A DNA stretch of 64,000 nucleotides from Chrysomallon squamiferum (lineage: Eukaryota; Mollusca; Gastropoda; Neomphalida; Peltospiridae): positions 8,338,780-8,402,779 of the forward strand of contig CM022672.1 in NCBI GenBank assembly GCA_012295275.1, read 5' to 3'. The notes beneath the pieces are model-generated. The model searched no databases. It saw only the letters and a list, made by a program, of their open reading frames with translations, and had not been told where the DNA came from. Of the stretch, positions 42,321-56,497 are shown piece after piece (position 1 is the stretch's first letter; every line of letters starts with the position of its first letter). The position numbers and the translations under genes were made by a program.

Positions 42321-44511
42321 TGTGTGTGTGTGAGTGTGTGAATGTTTCTAAATGTGTGCCTGTATGGATTTATATGTGTACATATCAGTTTGTTTGCATC
42401 TTAACAGAAAAATATACCAGTGACACTGAAGGTGTATTTCCACTGATCAGCTCTTCATCTTGTGTCATCACACAGCCATAAAACTTTAATCTTACATTTT
42501 ATATTTTTAATATTACACTTTTCATTACATATATACATATATGTAAGAAAGTTCAGAGTGAAATGTTGTTTCAGATGGATGAGTTTTTGTTTATTGCTAT
42601 CAATGGAGATGGGATGGAAAATGAAGATTTTCTACACAAGAAGTTACAGATATTTTACCGACTAATCAGGTTCCTCTTTGGTCCTGTCACTGATGAGTAT
42701 GTTTGTTTATACTAAGACTTAAGTTCATCTTTATTTACTTGTTTTAAGCTCGTTTTATCCATAAGTGTGTTTTATATATATAAAATTGATGTTCTCCAAG
42801 AAACATTTTAAAAAATTATTAATATTTTTTTTTATCTTTGAGGAAAAATAATATTTTATTCTGGTTGGTAAATAAAATCCCATCACTTCATAAATCAGTC
42901 TTTCCTTGTGCTTATTAAGCTGCTTTCATAATATTATGTTAAGAAAAACCCACACACTATACCACAAATTATTCAAATTATTTGTATATATAATGTTTAC
43001 GACATGTTTTCTACAAGCCAAAATGAAAAGAATTCTTTCATAACGTTAATGGTATGAAAAGAGTTTGTGTTTTGCAAGTTATAATTTATTTTTCAGAATC
43101 AGCCATTCTCGATTTGAGGATAAGAAAAGGAGATGGAATTTTCTGAGACGACTTTTAGACACGTGGCAAACTCTTTATCATGAAGAGCAGTCATTTCTGG
43201 TAGAGGTACATATTTTCGTAATATTTAATTATTTAATTTTAAAAAAGAAACTCAAAAATTTTATTCCTTCAGAATATATAGTCGATGAAATGCTTTACTG
43301 TTAAAAATGCAGTTATAATGTTTTGATTATTGTTTAAACAAATTTAATTTACATGAGAACTTAATATTTTATTTGTGATATTTAATTTACATTAGAACTT
43401 CATATTTTATTTGTCTGTGATAATTAATTCACATGAGAACTTCATATTTTATTTGTTCAGCCACAGCTGAATTTCTCATTCCAAAAGCGAACAAACAGAT
43501 GAATATCTTTACTGGAATGTTTTTCTTTAATTGTCGTATGACAAAGGAATTAATTATAAAGATGCTGATTAAAATTTTGAAGACATCAAATAAATATTCA
43601 TTTAAAAAAAAAAAAAAATTTGTTTACTAATATATTTATATTTTGTAGTTTCATTCACTGTGTATTTCTTTATTCTTTCTCTTGTTCAGGCCATAGAGAG
43701 GCTGCATGTGACAAGTGAGCTGAATGAGAAGTGTATGTTGCTGTTGGAGGAGTTAATCAGTGAACTAAAGAAGGTTGTGGAAAACTCAGCAAAACATGTT
43801 CTCCTACTTGTTAACAGCAAACTGCTGTCTTTGTATTCAGAGTAAGTAGAAATATATATGTGTGTGTCTGTGTGTAAATGCGAGTACTGTTTCCATTTAG
43901 CATGGTTAAAAGCCAGGCTTTGTTTAAATTCTCTTGTCAGTTTTTGATGGTGGAATGCAAACTGAAATATGAGAAATTACTTTTGAATAAACAGCGTGTT
44001 TATCTTAAATGGTAAACTTTATTAATCTGTTCATATATTGACCACTGTACAACACCTATTAATCAATATAATTTTGTGTTAAATTTTAAAAATTATAATT
44101 TTATATTATAATTTTGCATATTTTGTCTTAAGTAAGTTAAATTAACTGTAATTTGATTCCTTCACTTTCTGAAAAAAAAAAACAAAAAAAAAAAGAACAA
44201 CAAAACAAAACAATAAATGAATGAATAAATAAACTGAAAAAAAAATAATAAAAGGAAAAATAACTCACAATTATTTTTCCTGTTCAGCTGGAATGTATCT
44301 GAGTTGATGCCAGCTGACATCCTGTACATCACTCTACTTGTTCACGATCTCTTCCCCCCAGCCATGCATCTTGACGACATGTTGTCTCAGTCATATTCGA
44401 CTACATCACATCAATATCGTGATGACGGCAGAACAAGCATGTTTTTTTCTTCAACTACAACACCAGTTCAACCACCGAGAGAGGAGGAAAGTGAGGAGGA
44501 CCAGGAGGTGG

Positions 44512-44545
<34 letters not shown>

Positions 44546-47500
44546 TACCAATTGTTGAAACACTTTAGACACACTGCATTGCAGAATCAGTTTACAGTTG
44601 GATTTTTCAGACATTCCAGTAATTTCTTGATTGGTTTATCAGTGACTTTGGTGTATGTTTTCCTGTTCATGTGTAGTTCACATAAAAGTTCATTTTTGGC
44701 TAATGTGTTGAGTAGGTCATGTTGTGTTGATAACAGATTTCACATTTTTTACTATTATATGGAAAATAATACCTTATACCTAATGACTCTTAATTTATAT
44801 GTTTTGAGGTTAATTCTTTTAAGGACATTTTTTTTAATTTTCTTTGTTTTTATTATTATATTTGTTTTAAGTATGTTTTATCAAAAAATCTCTTTCATCG
44901 ATATACACTTGATGTTCTTCAAGAAACAGTTTAATATTTTTAATTTTACCATTTAGGATTAACAGTATTTTATTCCGGTTTGTTGTTTCCAGTACCTAAG
45001 CGCTGCTTCAACTCCAGGAGCAATGCCAGCAACACCATCAAGTGAAAGGTCAAGATCACCATCTTGTGACACAGAACAAGGACAGAGAGATGATCCTCAG
45101 ACAACTGACCAATCAGCAAGCGGCACATCACACAGTAGTTCCTGTATGTCCAATCACAATTTGGTTTCTGATTTGGGGGTTTTCTGTTTGGTGTTTCTAT
45201 TAAGCCTATAGTCAAGGTTTTTTTGGTAGGCTTAAGGTATAGTGCATGTATATCTAAACTTGTTTGAAGTTAAAAGTAATCATTATGTTAGAGAATACAT
45301 TTTTGTTTGATTCTAGATGGGTTTTTTTTTAGTTTATCTATTAATTTATTTTTATCAGATATTGATTAACCTTTTGATATTAACTCTGTTTCCATTTTTT
45401 AAATTAGTTAATTATTATTATTATTCTGCAGTATTTAAATTTATTTGTTTAATTCTTTAATACTGTTAATTGTTGAACATTTTTAAAAGTGTTGTTTTCT
45501 TTTTACAAGATGTTGACAGTGTGGCATCATCTCCATACCCCAGTATTTCAGTACGTGGTGATGAATATGAGACTTTCTACACACCTGATTCTGAAGGAAA
45601 ACTCTTAGCACAGAGAAGTTCATCAGATACACAGGTTACACTTTTTAAATGTCCCGCATCTTTATTGGCCAGATTAAATTAAATACTGATTAAAAAACAA
45701 AAAAAATTCTTAAATGTTTTCTTAATCCGAAATGAGTAAATAAATACATTTTCTATATTTTCGACCATCTGGTTCATTATTTTCTTGTCAAGTGTGTTTG
45801 TAATGGTGTCTGAAGGCCTAAGCACATTTTGTATTATTTTTGTGTTACTGTCACATTTGAGTTTTATCTCAACACTGATATGTAAAAACAACATCTGGTA
45901 GACATTGTCTATGTTTAACTCTGTCTGACTTGTTTACTTGCAGTCAAGCCGTTCTCACAGTGGCCGGAGCTCCCATTCTTCCAGTGACGTGCTTGTGTCC
46001 ACGCTGGCTAAACGAAGCACACTCAGCGATGACCGCTGGGGACATATGGTGTTTCTGCAGACAGGTGTGTGTCCACTTTCACCTCACTATCTCCACTGTA
46101 GGCTGGTCCTACCTGGGATTGTGCTGGTCACAGTGATACAGGTTTGTTAGTCAGAGTTGTGAAAACATGTTGTAAACTCAGAGGGCTGGTTTGTTTTTAT
46201 TCATTGTCAGTTACAGATTATTTCATGATTGATTAATTAATCTCAAACTGTTGATAATTTGATTGATAATCAGTTGGTTTTGGGGAATTAGATGTTATAC
46301 ATTAATTGTGTTTTCCCCATAATGTATACAGTCATAATTAATTGCTTTTTCACCTATTTCATGTAACAGTGTTTTAAATAAAAGGAATTGCGTTAGTTCA
46401 TTATGCTTATTTTTATCAGTAAAGAAAATGAAATAATTGATAATGAATAACAGGATAACAGGAACGTGGCTGCTGCTCCTCTCTGCAAGATGTTTGACTA
46501 TGTGAAAGCTCTTCTGTCAGGGAAGAAGGAAAATCTGAACAACCATGTTTATGATGTCATCAAGACTCTCATCAGCAAAGTCCAGTCAGCACTGAAACAC
46601 GACAAGGTTTGTGAATAGTTATTAGTCTGCTATCTACAGTCTTTTATTATTAATATTGCAACTTTTATTATTGTTATTGTTATCACATTTTTTACATTTT
46701 CTTCTTGATGTCATTATTATTATTGCTATTATTATTGTTGTTGTTGTTGTTAATATGGGTATACTAACTGCCAAAAACAGCTGAGATGTTTAATAACAGT
46801 TGATGGAATTAATTGTTTCTGTTTCAATTTTTAAATTTAGCAGACTGATGTGAAAAGGCTAATAACTGAACTACAGACTCGATGGGACAACAATGCATTA
46901 AAAAACAATCTTTATAAATACTTGGAAGACAGCAATGAAGATGAATTAAATACTGGGTAAAAAAACCTTTAGTATGGAGCACATAATTACTTACACATGC
47001 TTTTTAGACATTAGTCCAACTGTAGTTGTGTTGTGCGTGCATGTCTGTGTACCTGTGCATGAGCATGTGTGTGAATGTGTTATTAAGAAAAGACATTTGT
47101 TTAGTTTGATGGATAATAAAAAGGAACAATGGAAATTATTACTTTTGTAAAATTTATTTGTAATGAAATAGTTATTTTCTGTATTGACAAGTGGTAAAAT
47201 GAAAGATGCGTAAACATTTATATTTATAACATTGATTTTTTTTAATTATCTTTTCTCTCCTCACAGACTGGAAACATCTTTAATGGATGTTCACAAGAAA
47301 CTGAAATATTTGTTTTCTGTTTTGTATCTGTCTCCTCAACACTTTAAATCAAAACTGCAGAATGCCATTCAGACCATGACTGAAAAGATAGGCAAGCAAC
47401 TGTCTGATTACAAAACTTTCCTCTTTGTGAAAGCTCACAGAAACATTCCAATGACTTCGTATCCTTTAAAATTATTTTTCTCGCACTTATTTGATTTTCA

Positions 47501-49458
47501 ATTCCAACCGTTAAAAGGTATTTAGAAGAAACTGTTTGTGCTGTTGTTTTCTCTGGATAGAACTACATAAAAGATTGTATGCTGATGTATGAAAAGCAAA
47601 CCATACAAATGTTTAATAGAGACTTACACCAAATAATACTAGTAAATAACTGAAATGGATGTGCGGCAAATATTTCACTATATGATTTTTGATACTTTTA
47701 AAAAAGAAAATGTATTTTACAGGCAGAAAGGTAAAAGATGGACAGAAAGGGTAAAAAAAATTCAAAATTCAGAGTAATAAATTCAGTAATAAAAATTTTG
47801 TAGAACATTTGTCATAGTCATTAAATTTTGCACCTGTTGACAATAGAAACAATTTTATGATTAGTAAGTGAAAAGGTAAACAAAAATTGAAATATGTGGT
47901 GTTTTTTTAATATATTCTTTTTACAAATAATGGAAATTTAAAATTATTTTCCTGAATTATCTCAGGTATTTCAATGAGTTTCCTGGCTTGATACATTTCA
48001 TCTATACAGACAGTCAAAGACATCATTTAATAGCTCCCTCAATCAATGTAACCAGCACAGATGGCGAAATGGAGGGAACTAAGATTGTGAAAGATAAGGT
48101 AAACAAAGCACACTCCAACCATTGATATAAAAAACTATTATCATTTACAAAAAATTATTACTGTCAAAAAAAAATTAATTAAAAAAATTCTGATTATAAC
48201 TTTTTTTTTAAAAACAATTGTGATTATAAAAAAAAAATAAAAAAAATTATGATTATGTGAAAAGGTTATTAACAATGAGAAAGAATTGGAGTATTTATAA
48301 GTTTAAAAACATTAATTTAATAAGAAGTAAAATGTTTCAAAGAATATATTGCTTCAAAATTACAATATTTGTTATACTGGGCAGAGGAATTAAAATAAAT
48401 TATGAGCATATATGCAGCTATTAAAATATTTGTGTATATGTTTTAGAAATATTTTCATACTTACACTAGAACTGAAATATTTGCATATATGTACTGGTAT
48501 ACATTTATGTTTTACGTGTTAAAACTAATATTTGCATTCATGTACCGGAACTGAAATATTCATACAGTATTTGAACTGATATGATGGTAAAGACAAATGT
48601 AAGTAGTGAAACAGAAATAGTTGTTATTGTCATTAATAACCATGTGTATTTCAGGTGTGGCAGATGTTTGAGTTGTTAAGACAAAAGCTGTCTGAAGGGT
48701 ACACATCTGTTATTGTACGCGAAGGTGATTTCTACTTCTCACATTTTGTTTGGTTTGAAGACAGCATTGTGAGTATTGGACAATTTTTATTTTTTTTAAA
48801 TTTTCCATACTTTGTTTAATTACACGACTCAGTGTTGAGTTGTCTCTGACGTTGTTGACAGTTTTGATTTCATTCAGGGTTCACTGATATCCGTACAGCA
48901 GCCTTTCAAACCAAACACACACTTTCCTCCCCCTGGCATCCTGATTGGACCCTTCTTCAGGTACTACATACATATATATATATATATATGATAAGTGATG
49001 ATTTTTGTGTTTAAATATTATTTTTTATAATATTTAGTTCAGGTATGAAATTTAATTATGGAATGGTACAAAAATGAAGCTAATAAGAATTTTGAAACAA
49101 CAATCGCTTTGAATTTTAAACATATTTTGCACTTATTGTTTGCCATTTTGATTTCTTTCTTTCTTAAATTTTTTTTTTTTTTTTTTGTGTGACTGTTTTT
49201 GGACTAAACATATTAGAGACATTTTTAAAAACTTGGATGAGATTTTTGATAGCAGAGTGTATATTGGTATTGTTTTTCAGATATTTGATAAAACAGTGTT
49301 TTCCAAACAGCCTGCCGGGCACTGTTCACTGTTACGAGCTGTTCATGATGCACACTGGACTGGTTCACCCTCGGTTCATTGCTGCACATTGTCGCCAACT
49401 TGCCAGAAAACTGGGGGAAATGTCTGGCAAAACATTCTCACAGATAAGTCTCTTGTAG
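40907..49458 (+). CDS. HPS1: HPS1, BLOC-3 subunit (Hermansky-Pudlak syndrome 1 protein)
   Basis: Sixteen exons: 40907-41035, 42053-42211, 42575-42696, 43097-43205, 43690-43841, 44288-44507, 44993-45143, 45510-45634, 45944-46141, 46454-46606, 46841-46956, 47267-47458, 47966-48098, 48655-48768, 48878-48960, 49281-49458. All are in phase, giving 777 residues (human about 700). HPS1 pairs with HPS4 as BLOC-3, the exchange factor for Rab32 and Rab38 in biogenesis of lysosome-related organelles (family knowledge). Diagnostic stretches are the N-terminal longin start MKCVFIVNRMNDVLFIDCDD, then LFIAINGDG, LLVNSKLLSLYS, a Ser-rich middle (about 298-410) with EYETFYTP, and the conserved C-terminal part with DYKTFLFVKAHRNIPMTSY, EFPGLIHFIYTD, EGDFYFSHFVWFED and CYELFMMHTGL. 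The start is secure because it matches the family's first residues. No truncation or frameshift. Confidence 0.95.
42283..42332. repeat. (GT)n microsatellite in HPS1 intron 2
   Basis: About 24 GT units with one TC interruption, 70 bases after the exon 2 donor. Confidence 0.88.
43340..43458. repeat. three-copy tandem repeat, about 40-50 base unit, HPS1 intron 4
   Basis: Three diverged copies share TAATTTACATGAGAACTT followed by A/CATATTTTATTTGT. The array is intronic, and the unit end TTTTATTTGTTCAG in the last copy resembles a splice acceptor. Confidence 0.75.
44512..44543. repeat. (TGTC)n microsatellite abutting the HPS1 exon 6 donor
   Basis: Seven to eight TGTC units begin four bases after the donor GT at 44508, so the 5' splice site lies against the repeat. 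Confidence 0.85.
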
Positions 49459-49559
49459 ATACCAGAATCTGAGTCAAAAACAACAAATAAGTCATTAATA
49501 ATTAGGATTTAAAAACAAATATATTTTCTTTACAAAAATCATTCTGTTATTGCATTATA

Positions 49560-49735
49560 AACAAATGTATATAGTTACGCATAAAATACATGTATATAAT
49601 TACATATAAAATATTTATATAATAACATATAAAATACATATATATAATTACATATAAAATGCATTTATATAATTAGATAAAATACATATATATATATATA
49701 TAATTAAAGATAAAATACATATATATAATTAAAAT
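49560..49735. repeat. degenerate tandem repeat of about 26-30 bases
   Basis: Successive units of the form ATAAAATACATATATATAAT with changes. AT-only composition makes the unit edges unclear. Confidence 0.7.
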
Positions 49736-50295
49736 TATGGTCTTTGATACAATAACCACACAGCTTCTACAGGAAAATAAAAAGAAAATATACAAGTTAA
49801 CAATGTAAAATTATCTGAAAAAATAAAAAATTATATATAGAAACGATAAATAAATATAAAAACTTTTTTTTTTTTTTTTAAATATTATTATTATTATTAT
49901 TTAGTTATATTTATTTTAATGTAATTTTTCTTTGATCTTATTCACAAAAATTCCTGTGGCTGTAGGATAACCGTATTCACACAGTCGCAACCAAACACAG
50001 TTTGCTCTTTTCTTTATAAACCTCTGTACGAATAAAAAAAAACCTAATATTTGACATCACCCCTTTTGAGCATGTTGTCCTCCTTGTCCTCCAAATTACC
50101 TGAGCTGTTTTTACTGGGACGGGCAGGTATCTTCCTGTTGATATGTGGACAGTAGTCAAATCAGCCGGTCAGCTGCACAAACAAAGCTGTAGATATTTCT
50201 TTTGGAATATTTTATTTGTTACTTGTTTTTTTTGCTTTTTCACCCATTTATGCATTATTACTAGACCTCCTGTGAATAAGATTAATAATGATTGC

Positions 50296-50298
<3 letters not shown>

Positions 50299-50326
<28 letters not shown>

Positions 50327-50334
50327 GCTATGTA
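50299..50334. repeat. (AAT)n microsatellite
   Basis: About 9 AAT units ending in an AAC unit. Confidence 0.8.
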
Positions 50335-51710
50335 TGAATTTTTATGATATATATATATATATATCAGGTATATTATTTTTTAAATTGTATATGTTTATTT
50401 TATTTTATATTTCTTATTTTTCCGTCTTTTCTCTAACTTATTTACAAAATAAATAAATATATAATTAAATAAATAAAATATATATATATTATATATAAAA
50501 AATGTGAATGCAGATCACAGAGTAGAACATACATATGTTTTTGCATGATAAAATATTTTTGTATTTTTTTTTTTCTAAAGATACATTTTTGCTAATTTGC
50601 CAGTACAGAATGTACATTTCTGAACTGTGTTGTTTTTGTAAGACTTTGAAACTGTGATAAATTGTTGGCTGAACAATCATTTATAATTACTCAAGATCTG
50701 TAAATTTTGTCTGTCTTGACATACTAGAGTGATGTCGCAAGCCACTGTACTCTGAAGAGATTCAAACTGTGTGTGCCTAGTTTGTGTATTTTGTGAAATA
50801 TCTTTGTAAATATTCAGCATCTGAAAATGTTCATTTGTTAAACATCTAAAATAATACACAAGATTTAGTTAGATAGGTAGATAGAGTTACTATCTAAAAC
50901 AATATACAAAATTTTTATTTATATATAGATAGATATGGATATAGAAACATATATATTTTTCATTGTTTTAAATACATTTCACATTTTTATTTCTTATCAT
51001 GTCCTTCACCTTTATCTCTGTAACACAGGTAACAAGAATGTGCTTTCATTCAACGCTGGATACTTACAGCTCTCTTCTTTAATCCTGGATTTTCCTTTTT
51101 CTCTCTCTATCACTTGATGTTTCACCTGATGAAGTCAGACATAGTTTTATCACCATCATATGAATGCATATTTCTTTTGAGTCATATAAAATTATACTAC
51201 ATTAATGCATACAAACCCAAAACACTTTGTAACAATCATTTTAACATTGGGACTAAACAACTTTCAATTTGAGTCATTATGCAATAATAATGTTTTATTT
51301 ATTTTTTTGTTTGTTTTTTTTATATAATAAATAGCATAAAAGTAAATAAGAACAAGAAAAAGAACTATAAAAATAATAATGAATTAAAAGGAAACAAATA
51401 GTTCTCTTATCTTAGTTTGTCCTTCTTTGGAAACTGGTCACATTTTGGTAATGAAAGTCAGATTTTTCTGTATAGTTCATGTTTATTCTTATAACTAAAC
51501 ACTTCACTTTAGAGAGAAAGCGAAGAATTTGTGATAAAAATGTTTTTATAAAAAAATATTTCCTATTTATTTGTTTACACATATATTTAGAGTTTTTATA
51601 GTACTATGAGACATTATTATGTATTTTTATATGTATTCCGGATTTACTCCAAATTACAGTAAAATGAAATAAATTCATTTTGTTTATCTTTGTTATTTTT
51701 ATTTCGTGAA

Positions 51711-51726
51711 AAAAAAAAAAAAAAAA

Positions 51727-51776
<50 letters not shown>
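51711..51776. repeat. poly-A followed by (TA)n
   Basis: An A run of about 17 bases leads into about 24 TA units. The A-run-then-TA form could be the decayed tail of a retroposed sequence, but no element body is visible. Confidence 0.85.
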
Positions 51777-51785
<9 letters not shown>

Positions 51786-52700
51786 ATAATATACCCAAGT
51801 ATTTTCTGATGGTTAGTCAAGGCTGTACATTTACGTCTAAATGTAAACATTGTTTCAAAAAAAAATAAAATAAAATAAAATAAATAAGTTGTTTTTTCTT
51901 TTATAATTTATTATTATTATTATATTATACTTGTATTATTTTGTATTGTGTATATACAAGTCACCGTCAGTTTATTAAATTTACATTCTACAAAATAATC
52001 AGTGATAAAGAAATCTACATCTCTTTGAGCATTGGTCTTTGTATCGAGCTCCAAATAAAAATGATTGGACCAGGTACAGCAGTAGAGGACATTTGATTCG
52101 TTTATTAAAATTAGTTCGTGAGCTGGTTTAGAAAAAGTTTATATTACTTGAAACGACTTATAATTTAAAAGTTTTTAGTACAGTAACAAATAAAAATGGA
52201 TATTATTTTCCGTAAGTCTCGCGGCGAAGTAAACTGAACAGGCAGCGATATCACAAAATCTGCAGTGACTGAGCCTTCATATCACTAACAAGTCTTGTAT
52301 GTTCAATGTCAAACTTGCTGAGATGGAGTGAAAAAACCACATAATATACTGCCAAAATTATGTATTTTGATTCACATGTGGAAAAAAAAATCGTTAAAAG
52401 GTAGTAAATAAACAAATAAATGAAAATCTGCTAACTAAGACATACAAAAATCTTAGAAAAAAATATTTTGAAATAAAAAATATCCGGTCTGAAAAGTTCC
52501 AAAGAATCAATGTTCGGAAAATCGATTGATATGAATTATTTACTGTATTCATCATTTATTAAACTGTTTGACAATTTTTATATTTTTTCTTTTTTCTTTT
52601 GTAATTTAAAACTTTATAACATCAACAAATTTACAACTGCCTTTCTGACATCTGCCAATTCTGATGATGTTAACGTCTTCAAATTTTTAATTTTTTTTTT

Positions 52701-55500
52701 TTTTTTTTTTTTTTGACTGCGCTCTGTTGATCACTGTGATTAATAGGTTCTTCGCTCTGTAGAACACATTTTTGTAAAGATCTTGCAAACACAGCTCCAT
52801 TGTCCTTCCCAACCTCATTAATTTCTTTTTAATGGCATGGGTCGTCGTGTGCGTTACGTTGTATAAAACTATCAGATCCCACGTCGACGTGGCTTTGTAA
52901 CAATAATGATCATATTAAGAAGCCCGCTTATAAACAAATCTGTCACTTGTGACATAAGAGGATATTAGGATAGCGGGTGGGTTAATAATTAGAGTAGGGT
53001 GGGGGAGGTTGATTACAGAAAAACCTTTTTCGAGCTAGCTTTCACGTAAATTCACAATCATGGCACACAGTCTTCATAAATCAGTCCAGTTCTCTGTAGT
53101 ATTATTAATATTCCCTGGGGGTTGTTTTGAAACCAACAACAATTTAAAAATGTCTTCCAGTTAAATACGTAACACTGCAATATTCCTCGAAGCTGTGCCT
53201 CTTTTACGATTAAAAATTAAATGTATATTATATATCCAAAATTATTTTAAAATTATTTTTATTACATCATAAGCTACCTTATTAAATTTACTAAATTTAA
53301 GATTATTTAGTGAAAATGGCTGCCGTCACAAATTCTGTAGTCTGAGTCTCCAACCAGAACATTTAAATGCAATGTATTTATTTATTTATTTTTTAATTTA
53401 TTTTATTAGTACTTTTAAATTTTATTTATTTATTTATTTATTTTTAAATTCAGCGAAGATTAATTTTTCTTTATTCTGATTTTAAACAACTTTTATTCAT
53501 GTTTTAATTTTAAGTTGATTAAAATCTGTAACAGATACTTTCCAGTCTGTTAAAAGATTCTTACAAAATATTTCTTGCTTCCGACTGACACGAATGTCCT
53601 TGGAATGGGAGCAACGTCTTATCATTAAACACAATATTCGACAAACGAGTAACTTATTACATCTGAGGTTCCGTTAAATAACTATTAGTTTAATCTTTCA
53701 CTGACCCATCTATCAAGTCATTTCCCTCTTTTTAATCTTTATTCCAACTGCTGACACGACTCTTTTTTTTCCCCCCTCAACATCCGCAGACAGACAACAA
53801 CATGTTGAAGAAAACAAACAATTAACGACCAATGAAGCCATTAAAATCAGCTCTGCTTTGAATAATGTTGCTACACCATCTCGTTATTTTGGCGATCAAG
53901 TCTGTCGTGCTCAGTCACTCTTTTCATCCGGCTCCAGGCCATATTGACGTGCCGCTCTGGATGTGGCGCCGAAGCCGTCATTATTGGTTGTTGTCCCCGT
54001 ATACTTTGCCCAAGCCCGAGGCCAACCAGGCGCGAAATCCGAGCAAAACTATTTTATTATCGCCGAAGGTTACGTAGGCGCGATCAGAAAGCCTTCAATT
54101 TTTTTCCTTCTCTCTGTGACCAGGCAACTTTAATTTGAACAATGCGGAGAGCAACTGTGTTAATCTACTGCTAAATTGCGCTTCTAAATATAGGGTTACA
54201 AATTGCGAATTACAGAGGAAAAACGAGATGATGTTGTGGACACAGGTTGTTCAAGTGTTCGCCTCATCTGTGTCCCGCGTGATGTATGAGAATTCTACAA
54301 ACAATGTCAGACGTCGATTACACGTACATTAGATTATTACACTTGTCTCGCTGCACAGAAAGTCTAGGCTGGAAACCTACACCAGTAAACTAGCGTTTTT
54401 CTTCTTTTTTTCTTTTCCTTTGTTGTTGTTATTGTTGTTGTTATTATTATTATTATTATTTTCTTCCTAGAAACGAACTATTATTAAATTTTATTATAAT
54501 TTTGCGCGTTATTTGTATTGTCTGGTTTGAACACTGATAAATATGAATACAGGTTTTCAAATTATGTTTACATGTAAAGAGAAGCATTTGAATCATCGAG
54601 TTGCTATATAAACTTAACATTAGAAGTCTAGGTACCAGTGACTGAACTCTAGCAGCACGATTACGAGTCGCAGGATGTCGCCATACTGTAGATTACGCCT
54701 CAATCCATCTAATGAAACTTTATCATACCATAGGGCGATTCGGGTATCAAACCTGTGATGTTTGCTTTTATTTCTGTGTGAAAAGTCAAATAAATGATCA
54801 CTGGCCGCTATCTTAGTGAAACTTTTCTTCTTTCTTATGTTCCAAAATACCATCCAATGAAAACGAAATCAGTAATGTTCAGCTAAGTCAAACCTGTGTT
54901 ATGTTTCACAGTTTTTAAGATCAAATTGGTCTGACACCAGTGCCTCATTCTGGCATACCTAGTTTAAAATTTAAATGAACTTTCTTTGACTGTTTAAACT
55001 TTCATGTGTTATTAAGCCTTCATATGTTGAATTAAAGGATTAATTGACAAATTAAATTAAACTTCTGAAAATAACAGTGTAAAAATAAAATAGAAACAAA
55101 ACCTACACACTTTACCTTTGCTTTGAAAATGAACATGGTGTATGCGACGGTCAGATAATAGGAACTGTAAATTCTTCCTTTTTGAAAGTTGCACCTCAGA
55201 TGACAAAGTAAGTGTGAATAGAAGCAGCTGACTTGACGGATTATTTGTCTGAATGTATTATCAGCTGTCTGCAGTATCAAAAACTTCAATTTAGCCACAG
55301 GCTTGTTTTATTTAATAATATTTAGTAAAAATGTTCTTCTTTCCGACATTTGTGCAGTTAACCAGTTTCGTGACTTACTTTTTGAACTATTTAATTTGTT
55401 CCGTCTCTTACAGTCGTTTGTGGTTCGTGACGGGAATATTTTGATATACGTGATGTCAGCGTCATGCTGTTTGAAATGCAGATAACTTGTCTGGGAACAG
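52701..55500. other. intergenic region with a GC/CpG-richer island
   Basis: Mixed-composition DNA without a recognisable protein. The stretch 53840-54110 is distinctly richer in G+C and CpG than the rest of the window. It includes GCGCGAAA (54030-54037), an E2F-like site. A minus-strand open stretch 55116-55298 begins with ATG and ends at a donor-like GTAAAGTG, but has no family resemblance. Confidence 0.45.
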
Positions 55501-55793
55501 ACGTACGTCCCTTTTCCATCATTAATTTTTTTTTTTTTAACTAAACAGTGTGACATTTGTGAAACCCAAACATACAGATACATACACATATACATACAAA
55601 CACCCAAACACACAAACACACGAACACACAAACACACGAACACATACCCAAGAACAGACGTTCAAAAAGTATTTTAATAAAATACAAGAGCTATAAACAA
55701 TATTACAATGTAAAGAAGAAAAAAATAATAACAATGATAATAAAATAATAAAAATAAAGAAAGAATCCCGTGCGTGTATATGTGTATGTATGT

Positions 55794-55796
<3 letters not shown>

Positions 55797-55873
<77 letters not shown>
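55797..55873. repeat. (GA)n microsatellite
   Basis: About 38 uninterrupted GA units. Confidence 0.95.
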
Positions 55874-55876
<3 letters not shown>

Positions 55877-56218
55877 CTTGTTATTTAAATATAAATTTGT
55901 GATCTGACTAGTTGATGTCGAGTATTAGCAGATTGTGGGGACTGGGCGAAAATGAACCACGACACATTGTCGTCTGCTTTGTTAACAGCCGATAATTTCT
56001 AATCTTTTCTAATCAACCAGAATGGATTTCTCATGATGACACATCGTCTTTGTTAAGGTCACAGCTGTCAGGTTTAATGAAGACGTCAGTGATGATGATT
56101 ATGACGATGATCAAGATGATAGCTGCTGATTGTTATTTCAGTGCTATAGTTCTTAATAATTTTAACCTCGGCGCCATTAATAACAAAGAGTAGACAATCC
56201 ATGATGGGTTGAGCATAA

Positions 56219-56220
56219 AA

Positions 56221-56275
<55 letters not shown>

Positions 56276-56284
56276 TAATAATAA

Positions 56285-56315
<31 letters not shown>

Positions 56316-56330
56316 AAGAAAAAGAAGAAA
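56219..56330. repeat. compound (AAAT)n-(AAT)n-(AAG)n microsatellite
   Basis: About 11 AAAT units, then AAT units, then AAG units in direct succession. Confidence 0.93.
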
Positions 56331-56459
56331 AGAAAGAAGGAAAGAAACATGACAGAAAGAAACCTCATAGAAATAAACACCCTGAAATAATTTAAAAAGT
56401 AACTCTCCAAATGACAATATACAAAATTTAAAAAACAAAACAACTGCAATACAAAAAAC

Positions 56460-56462
<3 letters not shown>

Positions 56463-56491
<29 letters not shown>
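56463..56491. repeat. (GA)n microsatellite
   Basis: About 14 GA units. Confidence 0.85.

Positions 56492-56497
<6 letters not shown>

Larger units (their letters stand above)
49459..52700. other. HPS1 3' flank and AT-rich intergenic DNA
   Basis: No recognisable gene. The start should hold the HPS1 3'UTR; the nearest AATAAA-like motifs follow at about 49774. The rest is poly-A/T, TA and AAT tracts with short open frames that show no family signature. Confidence 0.55.
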
